Source: Curtobacterium sp. VKM Ac-2865
Lineage (GTDB): Bacteria > Actinomycetota > Actinomycetes > Actinomycetales > Microbacteriaceae
Assembly: GCF_015350905.1 (NCBI RefSeq)
Contig: NZ_JADKRZ010000001.1
Span: 682,001-746,000, forward strand
DNA length: 64,000 nt
Reading direction: 5' to 3'
The position numbers were made by a program, and so were the translations under genes. Positions within the stretch are counted from its first letter, which is position 1, and the number at the start of each line of letters is the position of its first letter. Under the pieces are notes generated by a model. The model did no database searches. It saw only the letters and a program-made list of their open reading frames with translations, and was not told where the DNA came from. Positions 47,325 to 56,828 of the stretch are shown piece by piece.

Positions 47325-48644
47325 TTATTGCACGGTCCGCTTGCGCAGGCGTGCAACGAGTGCAACCCAGAGCGGTGCGACCCGTATTCCGTCCTGCAGG
47401 TGCATCTGGGCGCGCGTGCGACGCCGGGCGTGCAACAGCATGCCGACACCGAACCCGACCACGACGTACTGCACGGTGAGCGCGACCCGGAAGTTCGCCC
47501 AGGCGAAGACGGTCTCCCCCGTGGCCCGGGCGACGGCGTCGAGGAGCAGGCCGATGCAGAACATCATCACGAAGGCCGCGAGGAAGCCCCCGACGTTGAC
47601 GACCCCGTTCGCCGACCCCAGGGAGCCCATCGGGTTGAACGAACGCGCGAAGTCGAACCCGATGAGCGAGCCGGGGCCGCCGATGCCCATCGCCACGACG
47701 AGCAGCACCAGGAGCCAGGTCGGCGGGTGTCCCGGCCAGAGCAGGACGAACGTCCAGACGACACCGAGCAGGACGACCACGCCGAGCACCAGGTTCGACC
47801 GGCGGAGCGGGTACCGGGCGCAGAGCACCCCGAGCAGCGGCCCGGCGACGAACCCGACCGCGACGATGACGGTGAGGAACCCAGCGGCCTCGGTCGAGGA
47901 GTAGCCGAGCCCGCGGAGCATCGGCACGCCCCAGAGCAGGCTGAACACCGTGCCCGAGGACTGGGTGACGTAGTGCGACCAGAAGCCGAGCTGCGTGCCG
48001 GGGCGGCGGAGCGCGTGCCCGAAGGTGTGGAACGCCGCCGACCAGGTGTGCGGCAGCGGGATCGTGTCGGTTCGGACGGGGACGGGTCCGTTGCGGACGA
48101 ACACGAACGCCAGGACGAGCCCGACGGCACTGGCCGCCGCAGCCACCCCGAACGCCACGGTCCACCCGGCGCTGTGCAGCAGCAGCGCGAAGGGGAACGC
48201 CGAGGCGATCTGGCCGACCTGCCCGAGGTTGCCCGTCCACTGCGAGATCTGCGGCAGGATCCGGCCGCTGAACCACATCGGCAGCAGGCGGATCACCGAG
48301 ATGAAGGTCATCGCGTCCCCGGCACCGACCAGGACCCGCCCGACCACCGCCGGGCCGATCGTGGGTGACACCGCGACGACGGCCTGCCCGAGCACCAGCA
48401 GCAGCGCGCCGAGCAGCACCAGGCGCCGTGGCCCGATCCGGTCGAGGGCGATCCCGACGGGGATCTGTAGCCCCGCGTACACGGCGATCTGCACGACCGC
48501 CAAAGTGGAGAGGACGGCGGCGGAGACCGCGAAGCGGTCCTGCGCGTCCACGCCGGACACGCCGAGCGAGGACCGCTGCACGACCGCAAGGACGTACGCG
48601 AGGACCGCGACGCCCCACACGACGAAGGCACGGCGGGAGTTCAC
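47325..48644 (-). CDS. Major facilitator superfamily transporter
   Basis: This is a 439-residue protein with about twelve membrane helices. Family features are the loop 2-3 motif VGIALDRIGPRRLVLLGALL and QRSSLGVSGVDAQDRFAVSA near the N-terminus. In the second half, ARSFNPMGSLGSANGVVNVG resembles the NarK/NreB and sugar-phosphate type MFS pattern. The substrate cannot be deduced. GTG at 48644 is six bases after TAGCCT with no ribosome-binding site, so it is probably leaderless. No operon partner is evident. Confidence 0.88.
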   Translation of the reverse strand: MNSRRAFVVWGVAVLAYVLAVVQRSSLGVSGVDAQDRFAVSAAVLSTLAVVQIAVYAGLQIPVGIALDRIGPRRLVLLGALLLVLGQAVVAVSPTIGPAVVGRVLVGAGDAMTFISVIRLLPMWFSGRILPQISQWTGNLGQVGQIASAFPFALLLHSAGWTVAFGVAAAASAVGLVLAFVFVRNGPVPVRTDTIPLPHTWSAAFHTFGHALRRPGTQLGFWSHYVTQSSGTVFSLLWGVPMLRGLGYSSTEAAGFLTVIVAVGFVAGPLLGVLCARYPLRRSNLVLGVVVLLGVVWTFVLLWPGHPPTWLLVLLVVAMGIGGPGSLIGFDFARSFNPMGSLGSANGVVNVGGFLAAFVMMFCIGLLLDAVARATGETVFAWANFRVALTVQYVVVGFGVGMLLHARRRTRAQMHLQDGIRVAPLWVALVARLRKRTVQ

Positions 48645-48650
48645 CCGACC

Positions 48651-48656
48651 AGGCTA
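48651..48656 (-). promoter_or_regulatory. -10 element TAGCCT, leaderless-type
   Basis: On the minus strand TAGCCT, six bases, then the MFS GTG start. Confidence 0.5.
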
Positions 48657-48735
48657 GCGGCGCGTCACCACTGCCAGGACGAGCTGTGGAGCACGTGCGC
48701 GGCGCGGACGGCTGTGGTGGAGCCTCCAGCCCGGA

Positions 48736-49650
48736 TCAGTCGTCGGAGGCGTCCCGGCGGTCCGCCAGGAACCGCTCGAGCTCGGCCGCGATCGCGTCGG
48801 CCGTGGGGACCTCGCCGTCGACGCCGGTGAGGGGCGAGCCGACGGGGTTGCCCTCCATGTAGGTGTCGTGGCGCTCCTCGAGCGCCGCGACGAGTCGCTG
48901 CAGCTCGCCGTTGCCGGCCACCTGCTCGTCGACGCGGAGGGCGAACTCGCGGCCCTCTTCGCGCAGGGCGTCGGTCGGGAAGATCAGGCCGGTTGCAGCG
49001 GCGATCCCGGACAGGGCCGCCACGGCGGCGTCGGGGTACTCGGTGTCGGAGAGGTAGTGCGGGACGAGGAGCACCAGGCCCGTGACCTGGCGCTCGAGCT
49101 CGGTCAGGCGGTGCTCGACGAGGTGCAGGACGTTCGCGGGTGCCTGGGTCTCCGGCTTCCAGACGCTCATCGACTCGATGAGGTCGGCGCGCGTGCCCGA
49201 CACGGTCAGGCTGACGGGGCGGGTGTGCGGCACGGGCATCGGGATCGACTGGACCCACGTCGTGTCCACGACCTGGAGCTCGGCGGCGAGGTCGGTCACC
49301 GCGCGGACGAACCGGTTCCACTGGAAGTCGGGCTCGTAGCCGGACAGGAAGAGGAACGGCTGCCCGATCTCGTCCCGCACCAGGTGCAGGGCGAGCCGCG
49401 GCGGTTCGATGTCGGTGATGTGGTCGTGCTCGAACGTGATCACCGGGCGACGGGCACGCCAGTCGAGCAGCGCGTCCGGGTCGAACTCGGCGACGAGCCG
49501 GGTGTCCAGCCGCTCGAGGATCGAGGTGGTCACCTGGGCGACCGCCGAGCCGGCGTCCGCGAACCCCGTGAGCCCGGCGACCAGGTGCAGGCCGGTCGGG
49601 ACCGTCGGGGCGGACTCGTCGAACGTGTAGAGGTCCTCGGGGCGGTTCAC
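48736..49650 (-). CDS. PAC2-family protein
   Basis: This is a 304-residue protein with the PAC2 fold known from proteasome-assembly chaperones. Recognisable parts are LHLVAGLTGFADAGSAVAQV, FDPDALLDWRARRPVITFEH, FLFLSGYEPDFQWNRFVRAV and GLVLLVPHYLSDTEYPDAAV. Such proteins are conserved in actinobacteria, often near ATP-grasp or proteasome genes, which are not seen here. GTG at 49650 follows TAGCAT by seven bases, again leaderless. It is divergent from pepA. Confidence 0.9.
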   Translation of the reverse strand: MNRPEDLYTFDESAPTVPTGLHLVAGLTGFADAGSAVAQVTTSILERLDTRLVAEFDPDALLDWRARRPVITFEHDHITDIEPPRLALHLVRDEIGQPFLFLSGYEPDFQWNRFVRAVTDLAAELQVVDTTWVQSIPMPVPHTRPVSLTVSGTRADLIESMSVWKPETQAPANVLHLVEHRLTELERQVTGLVLLVPHYLSDTEYPDAAVAALSGIAAATGLIFPTDALREEGREFALRVDEQVAGNGELQRLVAALEERHDTYMEGNPVGSPLTGVDGEVPTADAIAAELERFLADRRDASDD

Positions 49651-49657
49651 CGTCCCA

Positions 49658-49663
49658 ATGCTA
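49658..49663 (-). promoter_or_regulatory. -10 element TAGCAT, leaderless-type
   Basis: On the minus strand TAGCAT, seven bases, then the PAC2 GTG start; no ribosome-binding site. Confidence 0.5.
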
Positions 49664-49722
49664 GGCGGGGGCCCCGACACCACCCGCCACGACGCCCACG
49701 CCGACAGCGAACAGTGCCTGGA

Positions 49723-49728
49723 TAGGGT
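49723..49728 (+). promoter_or_regulatory. -10 element TAGGGT of pepA, leaderless-type
   Basis: TAGGGT, six bases, then ATG at 49735. CCGACA sixteen bases upstream could be the -35. Confidence 0.55.
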
Positions 49729-49734
49729 TGGAGC

Positions 49735-51213
49735 ATGGTCCGACCGACGCTCTCCACTGACTCCACCTCCCCCTCCTCGATCGACGCCGACGTCCTCGTC
49801 GTCGGTGTCCGGCCCGGCACCGACGGCGCTCCCGCGACGATCGTCGCCCCCGCGACCACGCCCTTCTCCGCGCTCGACGACCTCGACCTCGCGGCGATCG
49901 GCGTGACGGGCGCGAAGGACCAGCTCGTGCGCCTGCCCGGCACCGGTGTCAGCGCCCGCAGCATCGCGCTGATCGGGCTCGGCGCCGGCACCGACGCCGC
50001 CGCGGTCCGCTCGGCCGCCGGCAGCGCCGTCCGCCAGCTCCCCCTCGTGTCCTCGATCGCGCTCGCGCTGCCGACCGACTCCGAGGAGCTCGTCGACGCC
50101 GCCCTCGAAGGTGCCGCGCTCGGCGCCTACTCGTTCACCCGGCACAAGGGCATGGGCAGCACCGGACCGGTGCTGGGCGACCAGCGCGTCGTCGTGCTCG
50201 CCCCGTCCGCCGTCGCCGACGCCACCGTGCGCCCGGCGATCGTCGCCGACGCGGCCGCCCTGGTGCGCGACCTCGTCAACACCGCCGCACTGGACCTCGG
50301 CCCGTCGGACGTCGCGGACGTCGCGACCGGGCTCGCCGGCGACCTGCCGCTGACCGTCGAGGTCCTCGACGAGACCGCGCTCGAGGAGCAGGGCTTCGGG
50401 GGCATCCTCGGCGTCGGCGCCGGGTCCGTCCGTCCCCCGCGGCTGGTCGTCGTCCGGTACGCGCCGGATTCCGCCACGAAGCACCTCGCCCTCGTCGGCA
50501 AGGGCATCACGTTCGACTCGGGCGGGCTCTCGCTCAAGCCGGCCGCATCGATGCTCGGCATGAAGACCGACATGACCGGCGCCGCGACCGTCCTCGCCGC
50601 AACCGTCGCCGCTGCCCGACTCGGCCTCGACGTCAAGGTCACCGCGTGGCTCTGCCTGGCCGAGAACATGCCGTCCGGGTCGGCGATCCGCCCCGGCGAC
50701 GTCCTGACGCTGAAGAACGGCAAGACCGTCGAGGTCACGAACACCGACGCCGAGGGCCGGCTGGTCCTCGGTGACGGCCTGGCCGCCGCCTCGCTCGAGC
50801 AGCCCGACGCGGTCGTCGACGTCGCCACGCTCACCGGTGCCCAGGTCGTCGCGCTCGGCGACCGCACCACCGGCCTGATGGGCACCGACGACCTCGTGGC
50901 CCGTGTCCGTGCCCTCGCCGAGGCCGTCGCCGAGCCGATCTGGCCGATGCCCCTCCCCGAGGAGCTCGACGCCCGGCTGTCCAGCGACGTCGCCGACATG
51001 GTGAACGCCACGGTGGGCAACCCGGCCGGCGGCATGCTGCTCGCGGGCAAGTTCCTGGAGCGCTTCGTCGGCGAGGGTGTCCCCTGGGCGCACCTCGACA
51101 TCGCGGGCCCTTCGGAGAACAAGGGCGGCGGCTACGGGTGGCTGGGCAAGGGACCGACCGGCGCGATGGTCCGCACCCTCATCTCGCTCGCAGAAGACCT
51201 CCAGTCCAAGTAG
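49735..51213 (+). CDS. pepA: Leucyl aminopeptidase (M17)
   Basis: This is a zinc/manganese cytosolic aminopeptidase. The 492-residue protein has a variable N-terminal domain and the M17 catalytic domain: VGKGITFDSGGLSLKPAASM (Lys and Asp), MKTDMTGAATVLAATVAAAR, the signature NTDAEGRLVLGDGL with metal-binding Asp/Glu and the active Arg, and GPSENKGGGYGWLGKGPTGA near the end. The length is normal. The start is leaderless (see the -10 element). lpd follows after a hairpin. Confidence 0.96.
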   Translation: MVRPTLSTDSTSPSSIDADVLVVGVRPGTDGAPATIVAPATTPFSALDDLDLAAIGVTGAKDQLVRLPGTGVSARSIALIGLGAGTDAAAVRSAAGSAVRQLPLVSSIALALPTDSEELVDAALEGAALGAYSFTRHKGMGSTGPVLGDQRVVVLAPSAVADATVRPAIVADAAALVRDLVNTAALDLGPSDVADVATGLAGDLPLTVEVLDETALEEQGFGGILGVGAGSVRPPRLVVVRYAPDSATKHLALVGKGITFDSGGLSLKPAASMLGMKTDMTGAATVLAATVAAARLGLDVKVTAWLCLAENMPSGSAIRPGDVLTLKNGKTVEVTNTDAEGRLVLGDGLAAASLEQPDAVVDVATLTGAQVVALGDRTTGLMGTDDLVARVRALAEAVAEPIWPMPLPEELDARLSSDVADMVNATVGNPAGGMLLAGKFLERFVGEGVPWAHLDIAGPSENKGGGYGWLGKGPTGAMVRTLISLAEDLQSK

Positions 51214-51221
51214 TAGGTTTG

Positions 51222-51260
51222 GTTCCGGTGGGCAGGCGTCGATGCGCCACCCACCGGAAC
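51222..51260 (+). terminator. Hairpin between pepA and lpd
   Basis: GTTCCGGTGGG (51222-51232) pairs perfectly with CCCACCGGAAC (51250-51260). It is nine bases past the pepA stop and inside the possible lpd leader, so it may end pepA transcription. Confidence 0.7.
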
Positions 51261-51382
51261 GACACGGGACGGGACCGGAACCATGCGGTCCGACCGTCGG
51301 ACGCCGCCGCGGTGGTGTCCATGTGCGGGCCGCGACCACCACAACGGATCCGGCCCCGACATGCACGAGGGAGCAGCACCAG

Positions 51383-52756
51383 GTGACGGAACAGACTTAC
51401 GACGTCGTGGTCCTCGGTGGCGGGAGCGGCGGGTACGCAGCCGCGCTCCGGGCAGCCGAGCTCGGGATGAGCGTCGCGCTCATCGAGGGCGACAAGCTCG
51501 GAGGGACGTGCCTGCACCGCGGCTGCATCCCGACGAAGGCGCTGCTGCACTCCGCCGAGATCGCCGACGGCGCGCGTGACGCCGAGAAGTACGGCGTCCT
51601 GGCCGAGTTCGCCGGTGTCGACGTGCCCAAGGTCATCGAGTACCAGCAGGGCGTCATCAACTCCAAGTACAAGGGCCTGCAGGGCCTCATCAAGGCCCGC
51701 GGCATCACCGTCGTCGAGGGCTGGGGCCGTCTGACCTCGCAGAACACCGTGCAGGTCGGCGACCAGACCGTCACCGGCAAGAACGTCGTGCTGGCCACCG
51801 GGTCGTACTCGAAGTCCCTGCCCGGGCTCGAGATCGGCGGCCGGGTCATCACCTCCGAAACCGCCCTCCGCATGGACTACGTCCCGAACAAGGTCGTCAT
51901 CCTGGGCGGCGGCGTGATCGGCGTCGAGTTCGCCAGCGTCTGGAAGTCCTTCGGCGCCGAGGTCACCATCGTCGAGGGCCTCCCCCACCTGGTCCCCGCC
52001 GAGGACGAGTCGATGTCGAAGCAGCTCGAGCGCGCGTTCCGCAAGCGCGGCATCGAGTTCTCGCTCGGCACCCGGTTCCAGGGCGTCGAACAGCACGAGA
52101 ACGGCGTCGTCGTCACGCTCGAGGACGGCAGGACCTTCGACGGTGACGTCCTGCTCGTCGCCGTCGGCCGTGGCCCCGTCACGCAGAACGTCGGCTACGA
52201 CGAGGTCGGCATCACGATGGACCGCGGCTTCGTCATCACGAACGAGCGCCTCGCCACGAACGTCCCGAATGTCTACGCCGTCGGCGACATCGTCCCGGGC
52301 CTGCAGCTCGCGCACCGCGGCTTCCAGCAGGGCATCTTCGTCGCCGAGGAGATCGCGGGGCTCAACCCCGTGGTCATCGAGGACAAGAACATCCCGAAGG
52401 TCACCTACTCCGACCCCGAGGTCGCCTCCGTCGGCCTCTCGCAGTCGAAGGCGGAAGAGGAGTACGGCGCTGACAAGGTGGACTCCTACGAGTATAACCT
52501 GGCCGGCAACGGCAAGAGCCACATCATCGGCACCGCCGGTGCCGTCAAGGTCGTGCGCGTCGTCGACGGCCCCGTCGTCGGCATCAGCATGATCGGTGCC
52601 CGCGTCGGCGAACTCATCGCCGAGGCCCAGCTCGCCGTGAACTGGGAAGCCCACCCCGAGGACGTCGCGCCGCTCATCCACGCGCACCCGACGCAGAGCG
52701 AAGCCCTCGGCGAGGCGCTCATGCACCTCGCGGGCAAGCCCCTCCACGCCCTGTGA
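51383..52756 (+). CDS. lpd: Dihydrolipoyl dehydrogenase (E3)
   Basis: This FAD enzyme reoxidises dihydrolipoamide in 2-oxo acid dehydrogenase complexes. The 457-residue product begins [20 protein letters not shown]. The redox disulfide is [20 protein letters not shown]; the NAD fold is [20 protein letters not shown]; the second FAD motif is [19 protein letters not shown]; the active His-Glu end is [23 protein letters not shown] at 51383 lies 10 bases after GGGAGCAG. It is 61 bases upstream of sucB, so E3 and E2 are made together. Confidence 0.96.
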   Translation: MTEQTYDVVVLGGGSGGYAAALRAAELGMSVALIEGDKLGGTCLHRGCIPTKALLHSAEIADGARDAEKYGVLAEFAGVDVPKVIEYQQGVINSKYKGLQGLIKARGITVVEGWGRLTSQNTVQVGDQTVTGKNVVLATGSYSKSLPGLEIGGRVITSETALRMDYVPNKVVILGGGVIGVEFASVWKSFGAEVTIVEGLPHLVPAEDESMSKQLERAFRKRGIEFSLGTRFQGVEQHENGVVVTLEDGRTFDGDVLLVAVGRGPVTQNVGYDEVGITMDRGFVITNERLATNVPNVYAVGDIVPGLQLAHRGFQQGIFVAEEIAGLNPVVIEDKNIPKVTYSDPEVASVGLSQSKAEEEYGADKVDSYEYNLAGNGKSHIIGTAGAVKVVRVVDGPVVGISMIGARVGELIAEAQLAVNWEAHPEDVAPLIHAHPTQSEALGEALMHLAGKPLHAL

Positions 52757-52817
52757 GCCGGCGCGCGATGCCACAGACAACCACCACGAACCACCCCTGC
52801 GAAGAGGAGTCCACCCG

Positions 52818-54347
52818 ATGAGCGAATCCGTCAACCTCCCGGCGCTCGGCGAGAGCGTCACCGAGGGCACGGTGACCCGATGGCTGAAGAACGTCGGTGA
52901 CCGGGTCGAGGTCGACGAGCCGCTGCTCGAGGTCTCGACCGACAAGGTCGACACCGAGATCCCGTCGCCGATCGCCGGCGTGATCGAGGAGATCCTCGTG
53001 CCGGAGGACGAGACCGTCGAGGTCGGCACCCCGCTCGTGAAGATCGGCGACGGCTCCGGGTCCTCCGACGGCGACTCCGGTTCGTCGGACTCCTCCGCGT
53101 CGGACTCGTCCGAGTCGAACGAGGCCGCTGCCGACGAGGAAGCGCCCGAGGCCGCGCCGAGCACCGAGCAGGACACCGAGGCCAAGGCCCCGGAGCCGAC
53201 CGAGCCCGAGCCGGCTCCGGCCGGACAGACCCAGCCCGCAGCGCCGGCCGCTCCGTCGGCACCGCCTGCCGCAGCCCCCGTGCCGCAGGCTGCCCCGGTC
53301 CCGCCGCCCGCCGCGGCGCCGGCTCCGCCCGCACCTGCCGCTCCGGCCCCCGCTGCGGTCCCGGCACCGCCCGCCGCGGTCTCGAGCGCGCCGACGGCGT
53401 CGGCTGAGGTCCCGAACCCGTCGCAGACCGGCGCAGCGTCCGGCTACGTCACGCCGCTGGTGCGCAAGCTCGCCAACGAGCAGGGCGTCGACCTGTCGAC
53501 CGTCACCGGCACCGGTGTCGGTGGGCGCATCCGCAAGGAGGACGTGCTCGCCGCCGTCAAGCCCGCTGCGGCGCCTGCTGCTTCCGCTGCACCCGCAGCC
53601 GCGGCCGGCCCGTTCGTCGCCGAGGTCTCCCCGCTCCGTGGCACCCGCGAGAAGATGACCCGCCTGCGCAAGGTCGTCGCCGAGCGTGCCGTGCAGTCGA
53701 TGACCTCGACCGCCCAGCTGACGAGCGTCGTCGAGGTGGACGTCACGAAGGTGGCGCAGTTCCGCGACGCCCACAAGGCCGAGTTCCTCGAGAAGACCGG
53801 CGCGAAGCTCTCCTTCATGCCGTTCTTCGCCCTGGCGGCCTCGGAAGCGCTCAAGGCGCACCCGAAGATCAACTCGACCGTCGACGGCGAGGAGATCGTG
53901 TACCCGGAGACGGAGAACGTCTCGATCGCGGTCGACACCGAGCGTGGCCTGCTCACCCCGGTGATCAAGGACGCGGCCTCGCTCGACCTCGCGCAGTTCT
54001 CGAAGGCGATCGCCGACCTGGCCGAGCGCACCCGCAACAACCAGCTGAAGCCCGACGAGCTCGCCGGCGGCACCTTCACGCTGACCAACACGGGTTCGCG
54101 CGGTGCGCTGTTCGACACCCCGGTCGTGTTCCTGCCGCAGTCGGCCATCCTCGGGACGGGCATCGTGACCAAGCGTCCGGCCGTCGTGAAGGTGGACGGC
54201 CAGGAGGCCATCGCGATCCGCTCGTTCGTGTACCTGGCGCTGTCGTACGACCACCGGATCATCGACGGTGCGGACGCGTCGCGCTACCTCGTCGCGGTGA
54301 AGAACCGCCTCGAAGAGGGCAACTTCGCCCCGAACCTGGGGTACTGA
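52818..54347 (+). CDS. sucB: 2-oxo acid dehydrogenase E2 (dihydrolipoamide acyltransferase, SucB type)
   Basis: This is the core acyltransferase of pyruvate and/or 2-oxoglutarate dehydrogenase. The 509-residue protein has one lipoyl domain (1-77) with the lipoyl Lys in [20 protein letters not shown]. An acidic then Ala/Pro-rich linker (about 78-210) follows. The E3-binding domain is [20 protein letters not shown] and [14 protein letters not shown]. The catalytic domain carries the His-Asp motif [20 protein letters not shown]. In actinobacteria one E2 often serves both complexes. GAAGAGGAG precedes the ATG. It is linked to lpd. Confidence 0.95.
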   Translation: MSESVNLPALGESVTEGTVTRWLKNVGDRVEVDEPLLEVSTDKVDTEIPSPIAGVIEEILVPEDETVEVGTPLVKIGDGSGSSDGDSGSSDSSASDSSESNEAAADEEAPEAAPSTEQDTEAKAPEPTEPEPAPAGQTQPAAPAAPSAPPAAAPVPQAAPVPPPAAAPAPPAPAAPAPAAVPAPPAAVSSAPTASAEVPNPSQTGAASGYVTPLVRKLANEQGVDLSTVTGTGVGGRIRKEDVLAAVKPAAAPAASAAPAAAAGPFVAEVSPLRGTREKMTRLRKVVAERAVQSMTSTAQLTSVVEVDVTKVAQFRDAHKAEFLEKTGAKLSFMPFFALAASEALKAHPKINSTVDGEEIVYPETENVSIAVDTERGLLTPVIKDAASLDLAQFSKAIADLAERTRNNQLKPDELAGGTFTLTNTGSRGALFDTPVVFLPQSAILGTGIVTKRPAVVKVDGQEAIAIRSFVYLALSYDHRIIDGADASRYLVAVKNRLEEGNFAPNLGY

Positions 54348-54367
54348 CCCGCACGTCCAGGTCTGAC

Positions 54368-54406
54368 CGACGGCCCCGGCTCCCCTCGTGGGAGCCGGGG
54401 CCGTCG
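54368..54406. terminator. Bidirectional hairpin after sucB
   Basis: A 17-base perfect stem (54368-54384 with 54390-54406) lies between the convergent ends of sucB and the kinase-like gene. Confidence 0.85.
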
Positions 54407-55186
54407 TCATGTGCCCCTGAGGCCCAGCACGCCGGCCGCGACGAGTCCGGCGGCGACGACCGCCCCGACGAGCACCTTCCGCGGTGCCACCCGGGTACCG
54501 CCGGCGCCGAGCCGCACGCCACGCTCGACGACGTCCTGCACCACGGCGAGGATCCCGGTGGCGGCCGGCGGCGCAGGTGTCGCAACGGCGTACACGTCCG
54601 CCGGGGGGTCCCAGCGGACAGGACGCGGCGGGCCCGTCGCCTGCACGACGGCGACGAGGCGTCGGAGGTCCTCCACCGCACCCCCGAGCGCCCCGGCCAC
54701 GGCGTCGTCGACCGCGGCGCGGCACGGCTCACGGGGGTCGACCCGTTCCCACACGCTCCGCACCGCGTGGAACAGGGCGACCGTGCCGGGCGACTCCGAG
54801 GTCCGCGCAGGAGCCGAGCCGGGGTCGACGGCTGGAGGATGGTCGACGAGGACCGGCGCGCCGGAGTCGTCGACGAGGACGTCGTCGGCACGGGCGTCCC
54901 CGAGCAGCACGGCGCCGGCAGCGGCGTCGACGGCCAGTTCGAGCAGCGGGAGCGTCAGGGTGACCGCGACGCCGGTGGTCGGCACCCCGATGCGGTCGAG
55001 GGCGTCGGGGAGCGGCATGCCGCTGAGCTGTTCGGTCTGCACCACGAGCCGTCCGGAGGCACTGCGACCGACGGTGGCGACACGGACGCAGTGCTGCGGC
55101 TCGGCCGCGCAGCGGTCGGCCACCCAGACAGCGAAGGGGCCGGTGTCCGGGCCGACCCAGCGGTGTTCGACGGTGGTCGTTGGCAT
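54407..55186 (-). CDS. Degenerate protein-kinase-like membrane protein (pseudokinase candidate)
   Basis: This is a 259-residue protein starting MPTTTVEHRWVGPDTGPFAV, with one membrane helix at the C-terminus (KVLVGAVVAAGLVAAGVLGL). The middle resembles the Hanks-kinase hinge and loop: RLVVQTEQLSGMPLPDALDR, then AGAVLLGDARADDVLVDDSG and APVLVDHPP, laid out like HGDVKPxNILVDxxGxPxLxDFG. The catalytic Asp-x-Lys and the DFG are not intact, and no N-terminal Gly-rich loop is seen. It may be a pseudokinase with cytoplasmic domain and C-terminal anchor, but the similarity is weak. ATG at 55186 is a choice; an earlier frame start exists at 55261. Confidence 0.55.
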   Translation of the reverse strand: MPTTTVEHRWVGPDTGPFAVWVADRCAAEPQHCVRVATVGRSASGRLVVQTEQLSGMPLPDALDRIGVPTTGVAVTLTLPLLELAVDAAAGAVLLGDARADDVLVDDSGAPVLVDHPPAVDPGSAPARTSESPGTVALFHAVRSVWERVDPREPCRAAVDDAVAGALGGAVEDLRRLVAVVQATGPPRPVRWDPPADVYAVATPAPPAATGILAVVQDVVERGVRLGAGGTRVAPRKVLVGAVVAAGLVAAGVLGLRGT

Positions 55187-55300
55187 GGTGACCAGCGTGG
55201 CTGCGGCGGGATGAGCCTCCCGGCCGGGTGCGACCGTCTGTGGAGAACTGGGTTCGCCCACAGCTGTTCACCGACGGTCCACACGACGGCCGTCAGGCCG

Positions 55301-55306
55301 TATCCT
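55301..55306 (+). promoter_or_regulatory. -10 element TATCCT, leaderless-type
   Basis: TATCCT, six bases, then the DUF4191 ATG at 55313; no ribosome-binding site. Confidence 0.55.
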
Positions 55307-55312
55307 GGGGGC

Positions 55313-56032
55313 ATGGCACGAAGCAGCTCGACCGACACGAAGGCGAAGGCGAAGGAGCCGGGACGTCTGAAGCAGATGTTCCAGGTCTTCCAGATGACTC
55401 GTCGGGCAGACCCGACGTCCATCTGGTGGTTCGCTGCCGCGTTCCTCGTCCCCGTCGTCCTCGGGGTCCTCCTGGCGCTCCTGCTGCCGGGGCAGAACTG
55501 GCTGGCGATCGTCCTGTGGATCCTCGCCGGTGTGCTCCTCGGTGTGCTGCTGTTCCTGATCGTGCTCGGGCGACTGGCCGAACGTGCCGCATACTCGCAG
55601 ATCGAGGGCCAGCCCGGAGCCGTCGGTGCCGTGCTGTCCAACTCGCTCCGTCGCCAGTGGCGCTCCAGCGAGATGCCCGTCGCGGTCCACGGCCGTTCGC
55701 AGTCCGCCGTCTACCGTGCCGTGGGGACGCCTGGCGTCGTGCTGATCACCGAGGGCCAGGTCGGCAACATCTCCCGCCAGGTCGACGAGGAGCGCCGCAA
55801 GGTCCAGCGCATCGTCCCGAACGTCCCCGTGCACGTCGTGCACGTCGGTGACGGCTCGGACCAGGTCACGCTGCACAAGCTCCCCCGTGCGATGAACAAG
55901 TACAAGAAGTCGCTCAACCGCAACGAGGTCCTCGCGGTGGCGAACCGTCTCGACTCCCTCACCCAGAGCCCCGCGTCGGCGATCCCCAAGGGCATCGACC
56001 CCACGCGGGTCCGCGCCGGTCGTCCGCGCTGA
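55313..56032 (+). CDS. DUF4191 membrane protein
   Basis: This is a 239-residue protein with a basic start (KAKAKEPGRLKQMFQVFQMT) and two membrane helices at about 40-85 (IWWFAAAFLVPVVLGVLLAL, WLAIVLWILAGVLLGVLLFL). A conserved cytoplasmic part follows with EGQPGAVGAVLSNSLRRQWR, AVGTPGVVLITEGQVGNISR and VHVVHVGDGSDQVTLHKLPR. DUF4191 precedes RDD and glnA in many actinobacteria, exactly as here. The function is unknown. Confidence 0.92.
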   Translation: MARSSSTDTKAKAKEPGRLKQMFQVFQMTRRADPTSIWWFAAAFLVPVVLGVLLALLLPGQNWLAIVLWILAGVLLGVLLFLIVLGRLAERAAYSQIEGQPGAVGAVLSNSLRRQWRSSEMPVAVHGRSQSAVYRAVGTPGVVLITEGQVGNISRQVDEERRKVQRIVPNVPVHVVHVGDGSDQVTLHKLPRAMNKYKKSLNRNEVLAVANRLDSLTQSPASAIPKGIDPTRVRAGRPR

Positions 56033-56051
56033 CCACGGCCTGACGTCGCTG

Positions 56052-56082
56052 AACGCCCCCGACCGCTGCGGTCGGGGGCGTT
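56052..56082. terminator. Perfect 15-bp hairpin after DUF4191
   Basis: AACGCCCCCGACCGC (56052-56066) pairs with GCGGTCGGGGGCGTT (56068-56082). It ends in TT followed by C on the plus strand. It is 20 bases past the DUF4191 stop. Confidence 0.85.
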
Positions 56083-56115
56083 CTGCGTCGCGCACCGTGC
56101 ACGCTTCCTCAGGTG

Positions 56116-56175
56116 GTGCGAGGTTGACCACCCCGTGCAGCGCGGTCGCGGGGCACGGAGTGGTCGACCTCGCAC
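56116..56175. repeat. Dispersed inverted-repeat element, copy 2
   Basis: 23-base arms (56116-56138 and 56153-56175) pair with two mismatches: GTGCGAGGTTGACCACCCCG then TGC, and its inverse. The right half is shared with 15990-16013. It lies between DUF4191 and the RDD gene, both ending toward it. Confidence 0.75.
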
Positions 56176-56248
56176 GGGGGCGCGGCCCGCCTGCCCGCGG
56201 GGCGCACCTGCCCGCGCGTCCTGGCCGCGCGGCGCACGCACTCGCGCC

Positions 56249-56686
56249 TCAGCGCCGGACGAGCACCGTGCCGGCCGCCGCGTCGTGCAGCGGGCGGCCG
56301 TCCTTCGCGTGGATGAGCACCGGCACCACGATGCAGAGCAGCACGGTGCGCACGACCGGACGCCACACCCCGACGTAGCCACCGCGGACCGGCACGACGC
56401 GGAGCCCGAGGCAGACCTGCCCGAACGACCCGGAGAGCAGCGGGATGAAGACGACCTGCAGCGCGGCGAAGATGCCGAGCGTGATGAAGTTGCCCGCGTC
56501 GCCGTAGGTCCCGAGGCCGAGCGACACGAGGCACGCGAGCGCCCAGTCGATCACGAGCGCGACGAACCGCCGCCCGAAGCTGGCCATCGACCGAGGCCCG
56601 GACTGCGGCAGCCCGAGGAGCTTGCCGGGCCACTCCCCCGCACCGGCACCAGCAGCGGAGGAGGACGACGAGGTGGGGCGGGCCAT
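56249..56686 (-). CDS. RDD-family membrane protein
   Basis: This is a 145-residue protein with a Ser/Ala-rich start and an RDD domain: SFGRRFVALVIDWALACLVS (Arg and Asp in helix 1), FIPLLSGSFGQVCLGLRVVP and VWRPVVRTVLLCIVVPVLI. It has about three membrane helices and ends DGRPLHDAAAGTVLVRR, the conserved RDD tail. RDD proteins next to glnA are usual in Micrococcales. The function is unproven; transport has been suggested for some members. The ATG at 56686 has TACCCT six bases upstream. Confidence 0.9.
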   Translation of the reverse strand: MARPTSSSSSAAGAGAGEWPGKLLGLPQSGPRSMASFGRRFVALVIDWALACLVSLGLGTYGDAGNFITLGIFAALQVVFIPLLSGSFGQVCLGLRVVPVRGGYVGVWRPVVRTVLLCIVVPVLIHAKDGRPLHDAAAGTVLVRR

Positions 56687-56692
56687 GCCTCC

Positions 56693-56698
56693 AGGGTA
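56693..56698 (-). promoter_or_regulatory. -10 element TACCCT of the RDD gene, leaderless-type
   Basis: On the minus strand TACCCT, six bases, then ATG at 56686. GGAGG within the gap is one base from ATG, too close to act as a ribosome-binding site. Confidence 0.5.
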
Positions 56699-56713
56699 GG
56701 CGACACCGGGTGC

Positions 56714-56751
56714 GTAACACGCCGGAAACAACGCAGTCACGTCCGGGAAAC
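56714..56751 (+). promoter_or_regulatory. Complete GlnR box upstream of glnA
   Basis: GTAAC (56714) N6 GAAAC (56725) N6 GTCAC (56736) N6 GAAAC (56747): all four pentamers and all three six-base spacers match the actinobacterial GlnR consensus. A -10-like TAGCCT follows at 56762-56767, which places the box where an activator would touch RNA polymerase. glnA starts at 56829. Confidence 0.85.
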
Positions 56752-56828
56752 CCCGTGTCTCTAGCCTCGTCGGAGGGTGCCTCTCGGTCCCCTCGAACCA
56801 CCACCCAACCAGTAGGAGAACGACTCAC

